Shown here piece after piece: positions 9,093-16,774 of a stretch of 64,000 nucleotides of DNA (its first letter is position 1; each line of letters starts with the position of its first letter). The stretch is from Marinobacter azerbaijanicus (lineage in GTDB: Bacteria > Pseudomonadota > Gammaproteobacteria > Pseudomonadales > Oleiphilaceae). The stretch is taken from assembly GCF_030250645.1 (NCBI RefSeq), contig NZ_JASSVS010000003.1, positions 538,508-602,507 of the forward strand, written 5' to 3'. The notes below the pieces were generated by a model. The model was given only the letters and a program-made list of their open reading frames with translations. It was not told where the DNA came from and did no database searches. The translations under genes were made by a program, and so were the position numbers.

Positions 9093-9120
9093 AAAAAGGC
9101 CCGGCGCAGGGCACCGGGCC
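9093..9120 (-). terminator. Rho-independent terminator after the Ca-type PQQ dehydrogenase
   Basis: On the minus strand GGCCCGG and CCGGGCC form a seven-pair GC stem followed by five T. It lies just past the stop of the PQQ dehydrogenase gene and before the pentapeptide gene, so the latter probably has its own promoter or depends on readthrough. Confidence 0.7.
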
Positions 9121-9134
9121 AATACCGGGCAGTT

Positions 9135-10988
9135 TTAGCGGGAGGCTTGCGACCAGGAAGGCAGTTTGAAGGCCCAGAAGGAGCCGCCCTGGGAAATCGG
9201 CTTGGTCAGCTCCGCCATGTCGCCGCCCCAGAGTGGGACTGCGCCGCCATAGCCGGAGACCACGCCAATGTACTGCTCACCATCCATTTCCCAGGTGATC
9301 GGCGATGAAATAATCCCCGACCCTGTCTGGAACGACCAGAGTTCCTCGCCGGTCTTTGCGTCAAACGCCTTGAAATAACCATCACCGGTGCCGGTGAAGA
9401 CCAGGCCGCCTTTGGTGGCCAGAACGCCTGCCCAGAGTGGCAGCTTTTCCTTGTTTTCCCACTGCACTTCGCCGGTAAGCGGGTCCATGGCCCTGAGGAT
9501 ACCAACGTGATCGTCGTACATGCGTTTGATCCGGAATCCCTGTCCGAGATAGGCGGCTCCTTTTTTATAGGTAACCTCTTCCGTCCAGTAGTCTTCTTTC
9601 CAGTGGTTGCCCGGAATGTAGAACAGACCGGTGTCCTGGCTGTAGGCCATGGGATTCCAGTTTTTGCCGCCCAGGAAGGGTGGTGAAACCTCAATGGCTT
9701 CGCCCTGGGTCTCGCCCGGCTCAAGGGGTGGTGGGCGCTGGCCCTCTGCTTCTACCGGGCGTCCATCCTCGCCAATACGTTCCGCCCAGGTGATGTTGTC
9801 TACGAACGGAAAGGCGTTGATATACTCACCGTTTTGCCGGTTCACCAGGTAGAAGAAGCCATTGCGGTCGGCATGGGCGGTGGCCTTGACGGTTTCCCCG
9901 TCATCCTCGTATTCAAAAAGCACCAGCTCGTTATTGCCGGAAAAATCCCAGGCGTCGTTGGGGGTGTGCTGATAGAACCACTTCACTTCTCCCGTGGAAG
10001 GGTCAACGCCGACCTGGCCGGAGGTGTAGAGGTTGTCGTAATCCCGGGGGTTGCCGCCGGGTGAGGTGCGTTTCCAGGTGTTCCAGGGAGCGGGATTGCC
10101 TGCCCCGATAATGATGGTGTTAGTTTCAATGTCAAAGCTGGCACTCTGCCAGGGTGCGCCGCCACCATGGCTCCAGGCTTCCACCTTCCCGGTTTCGGTG
10201 TCGGGATCGTCAGGCCAACTGGGGGCGTCAGGGTCGCCGGTCGGAGTACTTTTCTCGCCGTTGAGGCGGCCATAGTGCCCTTCCACGAAGGGTCGCATCC
10301 AGACTTCCTCACCGGTGTCCGGGTCCCGGGCAAAGAGCTTGCCTACAACACCGAACTCGTCGCCGGAAGACCCGTGAATCAACAGTACCTTGCCGGTCTC
10401 CTGATCCTTGATCAGCGTCGGTGCACCGGTCATGGTGTAGCCTGCCTGGTGGTCCGCGAACTTTTCCCGCCAGACGACTTCACCAGTGTCCTTGTTCAGG
10501 GCCACGATGCCGGCATCCAGGGTGCCGAAGAAAACCTTGTCACCGAAAATGGCAGCGCCGCGGTTTACCACATCGCAACAGGGCCGTATGCCTTCGGGAA
10601 GTCGGTGGCTGTAATCCCACACTTTCTTGCCCGTTCGGGCATCCAGGGCAAAAAGGCGGGAGTAGGAGCCGGTGACGTAAATCATGCCGTCGTGAACCAG
10701 CGCCTGGGACTCCTGGCCCCTTTGTTTCTCGTCGCCGAATGAGAAGGAGTAGGCGGGCACCAGGCGCTCAACGTTGTCGGTATTGACCGTTGTCATCGGG
10801 CTGTACCGCTGTGCCTTGGGCCCGATGCCGTAGCCGAGAACATCTCCGGTGGTTTCGGCGTCGTTCTTGATGTCCTCCCAGGTAACGTCTTTGGCGTTGG
10901 CCTGCAAGGAAAGGCTTCCGGCAGTGCCCACTATCACTGCCAGGCTAACCGCTCTGGCAATGGCCGACTTGTGATGTCTTGGTTTCAT
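9135..10988 (-). CDS. exaA: PQQ-dependent alcohol dehydrogenase, calcium type (ExaA/PedE)
   Basis: 617-residue periplasmic quinoprotein that oxidises primary alcohols to aldehydes with PQQ and passes electrons to cytochrome c550. Signal peptide ends near ANAK. Propeller tryptophan-docking repeats recur along the chain (for example [19 protein letters not shown]). The vicinal disulfide that stacks on PQQ is RPCCDVV. The catalytic Asp is about residue 348 in NDAWDFSGN, and residue 350 is Ser, so the extra acidic ligand of lanthanide enzymes is absent, as in calcium-type ExaA/PedE. Start 10988 is preferred because AGGGGAA is spaced correctly; two closer ATGs upstream are not. Divergent from the cytochrome gene. 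Confidence 0.93.
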   Translation of the reverse strand: MKPRHHKSAIARAVSLAVIVGTAGSLSLQANAKDVTWEDIKNDAETTGDVLGYGIGPKAQRYSPMTTVNTDNVERLVPAYSFSFGDEKQRGQESQALVHDGMIYVTGSYSRLFALDARTGKKVWDYSHRLPEGIRPCCDVVNRGAAIFGDKVFFGTLDAGIVALNKDTGEVVWREKFADHQAGYTMTGAPTLIKDQETGKVLLIHGSSGDEFGVVGKLFARDPDTGEEVWMRPFVEGHYGRLNGEKSTPTGDPDAPSWPDDPDTETGKVEAWSHGGGAPWQSASFDIETNTIIIGAGNPAPWNTWKRTSPGGNPRDYDNLYTSGQVGVDPSTGEVKWFYQHTPNDAWDFSGNNELVLFEYEDDGETVKATAHADRNGFFYLVNRQNGEYINAFPFVDNITWAERIGEDGRPVEAEGQRPPPLEPGETQGEAIEVSPPFLGGKNWNPMAYSQDTGLFYIPGNHWKEDYWTEEVTYKKGAAYLGQGFRIKRMYDDHVGILRAMDPLTGEVQWENKEKLPLWAGVLATKGGLVFTGTGDGYFKAFDAKTGEELWSFQTGSGIISSPITWEMDGEQYIGVVSGYGGAVPLWGGDMAELTKPISQGGSFWAFKLPSWSQASR

Positions 10989-11192
10989 GTTCATTTCCCC
11001 TTGGTTTTTGTTGTCATTCACGCGTCTGAGTCGCGTTGACGGTCAGAGTATTAGCCCGCAGCGAACACGAAGGCGACGGAAAAAATCATGAAAATATCGG
11101 GAAAAATCCGATAAAAACCGGGAAAAGTTCCCGCCAGGCACGCGGGTGGTTGAAACGGGGCCAGTTTTTCACGACCGCTTCATAGCCTCGTG

Positions 11193-11248
11193 CTTTGGCG
11201 CCGCTTCTGCACGCCTACTACCAAGGAACTAGAACGAAGGCGCCAAAG
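11193..11248. repeat. Perfect 10-bp inverted repeat enclosing the shared motif
   Basis: CTTTGGCGCC at 11193-11202 and its exact complement GGCGCCAAAG at 11239-11248, separated by 36 bases. The intervening DNA carries the motif CTACTACCAAGGAAC. It could be a pair of regulator half-sites or an RNA hairpin in a leader. No function is established. Confidence 0.5.
11215..11229 (+). promoter_or_regulatory. Shared quinoprotein promoter motif, copy before cytochrome c550
   Basis: CTACTACCAAGGAAC, 14 of 15 identical to the copy before exaC at 26917 and sharing TACTACCAAG with the copy before the second PQQ dehydrogenase at 12816. It lies 127 bases before the cytochrome ATG. Possible binding site of the LuxR-type regulator at 7743 (inference). 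Confidence 0.55.
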
Positions 11249-11355
11249 TGGCATTCTGATCGCTATGGCGTGTTCCTAGACTTGAATGAGGTAGCTGGCA
11301 ATGCATTTACAACAAACAGCCAGCGCACGGGGATTCAATACAGAGGTATAACAAC

Positions 11356-11784
11356 ATGTCAGTTTCTTTTTCATTAAAGGCTTTTGTGGCTGCGGGTTTG
11401 CTGGCCACTGCCGGTCTCGCCATGTCTCATGGAGACGTTACTCCCCAGGAAGTGGATACCGGCGATCTACCCGATCTTGGCAAGGAAGCGCTGACAGAAA
11501 ACCCATTCCGAAAAGGCAATGAGCATGGCGACAAGCATGCCGAGGCCGTCAAGGTGGGCAAGAGCGGTTACGCCGGCAACTGCGCGGTCTGCCACGGCAT
11601 TGAGGCCATGTCCGGAGGTCTGACTCCTGACCTGAGGGAGTTGACCGAGTGGGACGACGAATACTTTATTGGTCGTGTCATGAACGGCACCGGGCGAGGC
11701 ATGCCATCGTTCAAGGACAATCTGGATCAGACCGCCATCTGGGCCATCAAGACCTACATTGAATCGGTCCCCCAGCCGGAATGA
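11356..11784 (+). CDS. pedF: Cytochrome c550 (PedF/ExaB type)
   Basis: 142-residue periplasmic monoheme cytochrome c. Signal peptide runs to about AMS, then SHGDVTPQEVDTGDLP as in PedF proteins. One heme site CAVCH lies at about residue 76, and the distal ligand is probably the Met in RGMPSF. It is the expected electron acceptor of PQQ alcohol dehydrogenases and is divergent from exaA. An AGAGGT ribosome site precedes the ATG. The downstream binding-protein gene starts 47 bases after its stop and is probably cotranscribed. Confidence 0.88.
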   Translation: MSVSFSLKAFVAAGLLATAGLAMSHGDVTPQEVDTGDLPDLGKEALTENPFRKGNEHGDKHAEAVKVGKSGYAGNCAVCHGIEAMSGGLTPDLRELTEWDDEYFIGRVMNGTGRGMPSFKDNLDQTAIWAIKTYIESVPQPE

Positions 11785-11831
11785 AGCGTGAACCGTATTC
11801 TTTGCGGCTGGATTTTCCGGGAGGTGATTTT

Positions 11832-12764
11832 ATGAAGTCAGTTTTTCACGGCTTGATGTTCGTACTGCTTGTTGCAGTTACCAGCCAGGCCCAGGCCCAG
11901 CAATCCCGCACCCTGATTCCGGACCGGACGCTGGACATCGTGCAGGACTCAGGCTATCTGAATGTCGGCATGTATAAAGACTTCCCGCCATACTCCTATG
12001 AGGCGGATGGCGAGGCCAGAGGGGTGGACGCAGACCTGGGGCGCCGCATTGCTGAAGGGCTGGGCGTGGAGTTTCGGCCCTACTGGATTATCCCGGATGA
12101 AAACCTGGGTGACGATCTGCGTAATCATATCTGGAAGGGACATTATCTGGCGAAAACCCGCATAGCGGACATCATGATGCGGGTGCCTTACGACAGCACC
12201 TTCAAGTACATGAGGGATTCCACCGGTGAAATGATCAACGAGCAGGTGGTTTTCTTCGGCCCCTACCAGCAGGAGCGCTGGCAGATTGCCTTTGACAAGA
12301 GCCGACTGGACGGCGTTGAAACGGTTGCGGTGTTTCAGTATCACCCGATCGGTGTGGAGATCGACACGCTTCCTGCCACCTATCTGACATCCGCCTTTGG
12401 TGGGCGGCTGAGGAATCAGGTGCATCATTACAGGAACGTCGGAGAGGCATTCCAGGCTATGGAGCAGGATGAGATTGCCGGCGTGATGGGTATGCGGGCG
12501 GAAATCGAGCACCAACTGGAGGCCCATGAAGGTAATGGTTTCACCAAGGCGGGGAATGGCTTCCCCGGGATGACAAAGCAGGTGTGGGACGTGGGCCTGG
12601 CCGTGCGCCACACACACCGGGCACTCGGCTATGCCATCGGAGCGATTGTGGATGGCATGGTCCGATCCGGAGAGATGGTCGAGCTCTATGCCAACCATGG
12701 GCTTTCCTACAGTCGCCCCGGGTACTACGACGAAATTCTCGGCCCCGAAGAGAGTGGGGAATAA
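11832..12764 (+). CDS. pedG: Quinoprotein-associated MoxJ-like periplasmic binding protein (PedG)
   Basis: 310 residues after choosing the ATG at 11832, which has a strong GGGAGGTGA ribosome site and opens directly into a signal peptide (to about AQAQ). Type II periplasmic-binding fold: LNVGMYKDFPPYSYEADGEARGVDADLGRRIAEG is the usual start of family 3 solute-binding proteins. MoxJ-like members accompany quinoprotein dehydrogenases; MoxJ is thought to assist dehydrogenase maturation rather than transport. The gene sits in the PedG position. Transcription ends at the hairpin just downstream. Confidence 0.82.
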   Translation: MKSVFHGLMFVLLVAVTSQAQAQQSRTLIPDRTLDIVQDSGYLNVGMYKDFPPYSYEADGEARGVDADLGRRIAEGLGVEFRPYWIIPDENLGDDLRNHIWKGHYLAKTRIADIMMRVPYDSTFKYMRDSTGEMINEQVVFFGPYQQERWQIAFDKSRLDGVETVAVFQYHPIGVEIDTLPATYLTSAFGGRLRNQVHHYRNVGEAFQAMEQDEIAGVMGMRAEIEHQLEAHEGNGFTKAGNGFPGMTKQVWDVGLAVRHTHRALGYAIGAIVDGMVRSGEMVELYANHGLSYSRPGYYDEILGPEESGE

Positions 12765-12781
12765 ACCTATAGTGCCTTTTG

Positions 12782-12805
12782 AGCCCGCCATGTGCGGGCT
12801 TTTTT
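12782..12805 (+). terminator. Rho-independent terminator after pedG
   Basis: GCCCGC / GCGGGC stem with a short loop followed by six T, 18 bases past the pedG stop. It separates the cytochrome-pedG transcript from the second PQQ dehydrogenase gene. Confidence 0.85.
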
Positions 12806-12815
12806 ATGGGGGGTC

Positions 12816-12830
12816 TTACTACCAAGTGAT
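12816..12830 (+). promoter_or_regulatory. Shared quinoprotein promoter motif, copy before second PQQ dehydrogenase
   Basis: TTACTACCAAGTGAT shares the ten-base core TACTACCAAG with the copy at 11215. It lies 126 bases before the dehydrogenase ATG, almost the same distance as the 11215 copy from its own gene. It follows directly on the pedG terminator, as expected for a fresh promoter. A TTAATT hexamer is about 22 bases downstream. Confidence 0.5.
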
Positions 12831-12955
12831 GAGAAAACCTGTGCTGGCGATTAATTGTTGGGATTGCTGCTCAGGCCAAGAATGTAGGTTAGAGGCGGGA
12901 AGAGTTCCCGGTTCGCTGCACACACTGACAACAAGAGACTTTGGAGAGCGCAACC

Positions 12956-14731
12956 ATGAGATCGAATCCGTTCGGTAAACAGTTTACCGCCAGTGCCCTG
13001 GCGCTGGCTGTATCCCTGGGGGCCCACGCGGTCACCGATGAAGACATCCTGAACGACCAGGATACTGTTGATGACATCGTAAGCTACGGCATGGGTGTCC
13101 AAGGCCAGCGTTTCAGCCCAATGGACGCCCTGAACACAGGCAATGTCCAGTACCTGCAGCCGGCATGGGCGTTCTCCTTTGGTGGCGAAAAACAGCGGGG
13201 CCAGGAGTCCCAGCCACTGGTAAAGGATGGCGTCATGTATGTGACGGCCTCCTATTCCCGTATCTATGCCATTGATGCGCGCACCGGCGAGGAAATCTGG
13301 CAGTACGACGCCCGCCTGCCGGATGGCATCATGCCCTGCTGTGACGTGGTTAATCGTGGCGCGGCCCTGTACGACGACAAGGTGATTTTCGGCACACTCG
13401 ACGCCAAGCTGGTGGCCCTGAACAAGGACACTGGCAAGCCGGTATGGATCAAAAAAGTTGCTGATTACCAGGCAGGCTACTCCATGACTGCAGCCCCGCT
13501 GATCGTCAAGGGCAAGCTGATCACCGGTGTTTCCGGTGGCGAATTCGGTATTGTTGGTAAAGTCGAAGCCCGCGACCCGAACACGGGCGACCTGCTGTGG
13601 ATGCGTCCGACGGTAGAGGGCCACATGGGTTACGTTTACAAGGATGGAAAGGAGATCGAAAACGGCATTTCCGGTGGCGAAGCAGGCAAGACCTGGCCTG
13701 GCGATATGTGGAAGACTGGTGGCGCGGCAACCTGGTTGGGCGGCACCTACGATCCTGACACCGACACCATCTTCTTCGGCACTGGCAACCCGGCCCCGTG
13801 GAACTCACACCTGCGCCCCGGGGACAACCTGTTCTCGTCCTCACGCGTCGCCATTGACCCGGACGATGGCAGCATCAAGTGGCACTTCCAGACCACGCCC
13901 AACGATGGCTGGGATTATGACGGGGTCAACGAGGTAATCTCCTTCGACTACGAAGAAAACGGCAAGACCGTCAAGGCCGCTGCCACTGCCGATCGTAACG
14001 GCTTCTTCTATGTGCTGAACCGTGAGAACGGAGACTTTATCCGCGGTTTCCCGTTCGTTGACAAGATCACCTGGGCTACAGGCCTGAATGAGGACGGCAG
14101 CCCGATCTACAATACCGAGAATGGTCGCCCGGGTAACCCCGCCGATGCCGACGGTGAAAAGGGTGAAACAGTGGTTGCCTTCCCGGCGTTCCTGGGCGGC
14201 AAGAACTGGATGCCCATGGCTTACAGCCAAGACACCGGCCTGTTCTACGTGCCTTCCAATGAGTGGTCCATGGATATCTGGAACGAGCCGGTTTCCTACA
14301 AGAAAGGCGCTGCGTATCTGGGTGCCGGTTTCACCATCAAGCCTGCAAACGATGAGTTCATCGGTGTGCTGCGTGCGGTGGACCCGAAGACCGGTGAGGA
14401 AGTCTGGCGTTACAACAACCCGGCTCCGCTTTGGGGGGGTGTACTGGCCACAGCAGGCAACCTGGTCTTTACCGGCACGCCGGAAGGTTACCTGAAGGCA
14501 TTCGACGCCAAAACCGGCGAAGAGCTCTACAAGTTCAATACCGGTACCGGTGTGGTTGGTACGCCGGTGACCTGGGAAATGGACGGTGAGCAGTATGTGT
14601 CCATCTCCACTGGCTGGGGCGGCGCGGTGCCTCTCTGGGGTGGTGAAGTGGCAAAAGTGGTCCGTGATTTCAACCAGGGCGGAACGGTGTGGACGTTCAA
14701 GCTTCCCAAAGACCGGGTAGCTAGCAACTGA
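12956..14731 (+). CDS. pedH: PQQ-dependent alcohol dehydrogenase, lanthanide type (PedH/ExaF-like)
   Basis: 591-residue periplasmic quinoprotein; signal peptide ends near AHA. Same fold and landmarks as exa[10 protein letters not shown] vicinal disulfide and repeated [15 protein letters not shown] propeller motifs. The catalytic Asp320 lies in [11 protein letters not shown] with a second Asp at 322. This Asp-x-Asp pattern is the established marker of lanthanide-binding PQQ dehydrogenases (XoxF, ExaF, PedH); calcium enzymes have Ala, Ser or Thr there. So the locus probably carries a Ca/Ln pair like P. putida PedE/PedH. Start 12956 follows GGAGAG. It has its own upstream motif and a terminator on each side. 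Confidence 0.92.
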   Translation: MRSNPFGKQFTASALALAVSLGAHAVTDEDILNDQDTVDDIVSYGMGVQGQRFSPMDALNTGNVQYLQPAWAFSFGGEKQRGQESQPLVKDGVMYVTASYSRIYAIDARTGEEIWQYDARLPDGIMPCCDVVNRGAALYDDKVIFGTLDAKLVALNKDTGKPVWIKKVADYQAGYSMTAAPLIVKGKLITGVSGGEFGIVGKVEARDPNTGDLLWMRPTVEGHMGYVYKDGKEIENGISGGEAGKTWPGDMWKTGGAATWLGGTYDPDTDTIFFGTGNPAPWNSHLRPGDNLFSSSRVAIDPDDGSIKWHFQTTPNDGWDYDGVNEVISFDYEENGKTVKAAATADRNGFFYVLNRENGDFIRGFPFVDKITWATGLNEDGSPIYNTENGRPGNPADADGEKGETVVAFPAFLGGKNWMPMAYSQDTGLFYVPSNEWSMDIWNEPVSYKKGAAYLGAGFTIKPANDEFIGVLRAVDPKTGEEVWRYNNPAPLWGGVLATAGNLVFTGTPEGYLKAFDAKTGEELYKFNTGTGVVGTPVTWEMDGEQYVSISTGWGGAVPLWGGEVAKVVRDFNQGGTVWTFKLPKDRVASN

Positions 14732-14766
14732 TCCACGGTGATATCCGATAATGCATCGGTTTGAAA

Positions 14767-14792
14767 GGGGCTGCCTTCGGGTGGCCCCTTTT
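14767..14792 (+). terminator. Rho-independent terminator after pedH
   Basis: GGGGC-type stem pairing with GGCCCC around a TTCGGG-containing loop followed by T residues, 36 bases after the pedH stop. It may also act on the convergent ABC ATPase gene that ends at 14816. Confidence 0.8.
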
Positions 14793-14815
14793 CGTTCCGG
14801 TAAAGCAGCATTGGC

Positions 14816-15601
14816 TCATGCTGCCTGATGGCGAGCCGTCTGGCTGACGGAGTCATTGATATGGGCCATCAGTTGGCGATCACTTTGCCCAGTGGGCAGA
14901 TCATAGGTGATGGAAGCGCCGAAGGCCTGTGGGTCATGGGGATCATTACGAACCTTGTCGAACACCAGTAGCCGCGTGCCCAGATAAAACCCCTCCTGTA
15001 AATCGTGAGTTACCATGAAAATGGTCGTTCCCGTCTCCTGCCACAGTTTCAGCAGCAGATCGTGCATGTCCTTGCGGATACCCGGGTCGAGCGCGCCGAA
15101 GGGTTCGTCCAGCAACAGCACGCGGGGGCGCATGATCAGGGACTGGGCAATGGCAAGGCGTTGCTGCATGCCGCCAGAAAGTTCGTGCGGCCACTTGGTG
15201 GCGGACGCTTCCAGGCCAACCGAAGCCAGCATCGTGTCTACCTTCTCCAGAGCTTCGCGCCGGGCACTGCCAAACAGTTTGCCGAGCCAGGGCTTTTGCT
15301 CCAGCTCCAGGCTCATCAGAACATTCTGGCGCACGGTCAGGTGTGGGAATACCGAGTAGCGCTGAAACACGATGCCCCGGTTCCGGTCGGGCTCCCCTGG
15401 AAAGGCTTCGCCTTCGAGAAGTAACTGACCACGACTGGGGGTTTCCTGCCCCAGCAGCATTTTCAGGAAGGTGGACTTACCGCAACCTGAAGCGCCAACG
15501 AGAGTACAGAATTCACCCTGTTTCACGCTAAGGTTCAGGTTCTCCAGTACCACCAGGTCGCCATACTCTTTCCAGAGATTACTAACCGTAATAAAACTCA
15601 T
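14816..15601 (-). CDS. Guanidine/urea ABC importer ATPase (NitT/TauT type)
   Basis: 261 residues. Walker A GASGCGKST, signature LSGGMQQRLAIAQSL, Walker B RVLLLDEPFGALD, switch His in MVTHDL: a complete nitrate/taurine-type import ATPase. The ATG overlaps the permease stop (TGATG), fixing the start at 15601; the frame is open further upstream but only by running through the permease gene. The riboswitch upstream of the permease and the binding protein in the carboxylase operon indicate the cargo is guanidine or a relative rather than urea (inference). Confidence 0.88.
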   Translation of the reverse strand: MSFITVSNLWKEYGDLVVLENLNLSVKQGEFCTLVGASGCGKSTFLKMLLGQETPSRGQLLLEGEAFPGEPDRNRGIVFQRYSVFPHLTVRQNVLMSLELEQKPWLGKLFGSARREALEKVDTMLASVGLEASATKWPHELSGGMQQRLAIAQSLIMRPRVLLLDEPFGALDPGIRKDMHDLLLKLWQETGTTIFMVTHDLQEGFYLGTRLLVFDKVRNDPHDPQAFGASITYDLPTGQSDRQLMAHINDSVSQTARHQAA

Positions 15602-16416
15602 CAGTGGCCTCCTGCGTTGTACCACGGGAACAGCCTGCGGTTGGCAAGGCGCAGACACTGGTCGATAACGATGGCGAGAATGGTGATCCAGATGACATAG
15701 GGCAGGATCACATCCATGGCGAGGTAGCGCCGCACCAGGAAGATCCGGTAACCCAGGCCTTCGGTGGAGGCTATGGCTTCCGCGGCGATCAGGAACAGCC
15801 ATGCCGGGCCCAGGCTGAGGCGCACGGAATCGATCAGGCGTGGCATTACCTGGGGCAGCACCATGCGGGTAATGACCTGCCAGGAATTGGCCCCGAGAGT
15901 CTGGATCTTGATCAGTTGTTCGCCTGGAAGCTCCCGCACCCGCTGAGCCACATCCCGCATCATGATGGGCGCCGTACCGATGACGATCAACATGACCTTG
16001 GAGAGCTCTCCAAGGCCGAATACGATAAACAGGATAGGTAATATCGCCAGCGGCGGGACCATGGAAAGTGCTGACACCAGTGGTGCAAGGTTGGCTCTTA
16101 CCAGCGGCAGGGCGCCATTCAGCATACCGATCACCAATGCCAGGGAAGCTGCGATAGCAACCCCGATCCCCAGTCGTTCCAGGCTGGCGGTGGTGTCCTT
16201 CCACATCAGATAATCGCCGCTGCGCCGGTCTTGCTGGAAGGCCATGCGGTCGACCGCGGCGGTCATCTGTTCGAGGCCGGGAAGCAGTTTGTCGTTGGGA
16301 TTCTCAGCCAGTCGCTCCTGGGAGGCAAGGCTGTAGATCAGCATGATCAACAGGAAGGGCAGTAGGCCAAGCAGGGTAGCCGATACGCGCCCGGGGTGGC
16401 GGTTGATCAGTCGCAT
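15601..16416 (-). CDS. Guanidine/urea ABC importer permease (NitT/TauT type)
   Basis: 271-residue inner-membrane permease with about six helices and the coupling loop ELPGEQLIKIQTLGANSWQVITRMVLPQ of binding-protein-dependent importers. It belongs to the set associated with urea/guanidine carboxylase loci. Start 16416 has AGAGGAGA seven bases upstream. It is the first gene after a guanidine-I riboswitch (16484-16582), itself behind a sigma54-like promoter, and is coupled to the ATPase gene. The matching binding protein is at 20341-21408. Confidence 0.85.
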   Translation of the reverse strand: MRLINRHPGRVSATLLGLLPFLLIMLIYSLASQERLAENPNDKLLPGLEQMTAAVDRMAFQQDRRSGDYLMWKDTTASLERLGIGVAIAASLALVIGMLNGALPLVRANLAPLVSALSMVPPLAILPILFIVFGLGELSKVMLIVIGTAPIMMRDVAQRVRELPGEQLIKIQTLGANSWQVITRMVLPQVMPRLIDSVRLSLGPAWLFLIAAEAIASTEGLGYRIFLVRRYLAMDVILPYVIWITILAIVIDQCLRLANRRLFPWYNAGGH

Positions 16417-16483
16417 AGGTTGTCTCCTCTGGTCACACAACACGGCAAGTCCATCGCGGGCAACGGCATCCCTTGCGATTCAG

Positions 16484-16582
16484 TCTCCCGGGCTTTTGTC
16501 CCGCCGTGTAACCTCCCAGAGGTCGGTAACTCTCGGACCAGCCATCCGGGCTGCTGCTGTCACGCCCGGACCGGAACCCTAG
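16484..16582 (-). promoter_or_regulatory. Guanidine-I riboswitch (ykkC class) controlling the ABC importer
   Basis: Read on the minus strand, it starts CTAGGGTTCCGG, contains CTGGTCCGAGAG and ends ACACGGCGGGACAAAAGCCC then GGGAGA. These are the hallmark conserved blocks of the ykkC/guanidine-I riboswitch, in order. The ATG of the permease is 67 bases beyond; in between, ATCGC pairs with GCGAT and could be part of the expression platform. Guanidine binding turns on downstream genes in this class. A second copy is at 26553-26666. Confidence 0.95.
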
Positions 16583-16667
16583 TCACCCATTTTTTCGTTG
16601 TTTCGCCGCGCGCTTCGCGGTGTTGTCGTGAACGGATCGGGGTTTCTAAACCGTCTGTCCATACCAG

Positions 16668-16683
16668 TGCAGATGGCGTGCCA
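16668..16683 (-). promoter_or_regulatory. Sigma54 (RpoN) promoter before the riboswitch
   Basis: Minus strand TGGCACGCCATCTGCA against the consensus TGGCAC-N5-TTGCA: one mismatch, with both invariant GG (-24) and GC (-12) dinucleotides present and correctly spaced. Transcription would start near 16657 and run into the riboswitch at 16582. An NtrC-like box lies about 90 bases upstream of that start. Confidence 0.75.
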
Positions 16684-16737
16684 GCTTCGTAAAACGGGCA
16701 CAACCGGGGCGATCCGGACTGATCGGGAGCGAATCGA

Positions 16738-16754
16738 CGCACCATTGATGTGCA
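16738..16754. promoter_or_regulatory. NtrC-like enhancer box for the ABC importer
   Basis: Minus strand TGCACATCAATGGTGCG fits TGCAC-N7-GTGCA with one end mismatch. It is centred about 89 bases upstream of the predicted sigma54 start, in the usual range for NtrC enhancers. A further TGCAC half-site lies just beyond, near 16768. Confidence 0.65.
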
Positions 16755-16774
16755 TGATGCGTGTGAGTGCACAG

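Larger units (their letters stand above)
10989..11355. other. Divergent promoter region between exaA and the cytochrome c550 gene
   Basis: 367 bases without a convincing gene (a 60-codon open frame at 11195 has no ribosome site or recognisable product). The stretch holds a ten-base inverted repeat (11193-11202 with 11239-11248) whose loop contains the shared motif at 11215-11229. It must contain the promoters for exaA leftward and for the cytochrome and pedG rightward. The part next to exaA is A-rich and shows no clear promoter to my eye. Confidence 0.6.

Noticed and set aside
11195..11377. 60-codon frame overlapping the cytochrome c550 start
   Set aside because: No ribosome site, overlaps promoter elements and the inverted repeat, composition unlike the neighbouring genes.
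15602..16204. 201-codon extension of the ABC ATPase frame
   Set aside because: Runs antiparallel in frame through the permease gene with Arg/Pro/His-rich noise; the coupled ATG at 15601 is correct.
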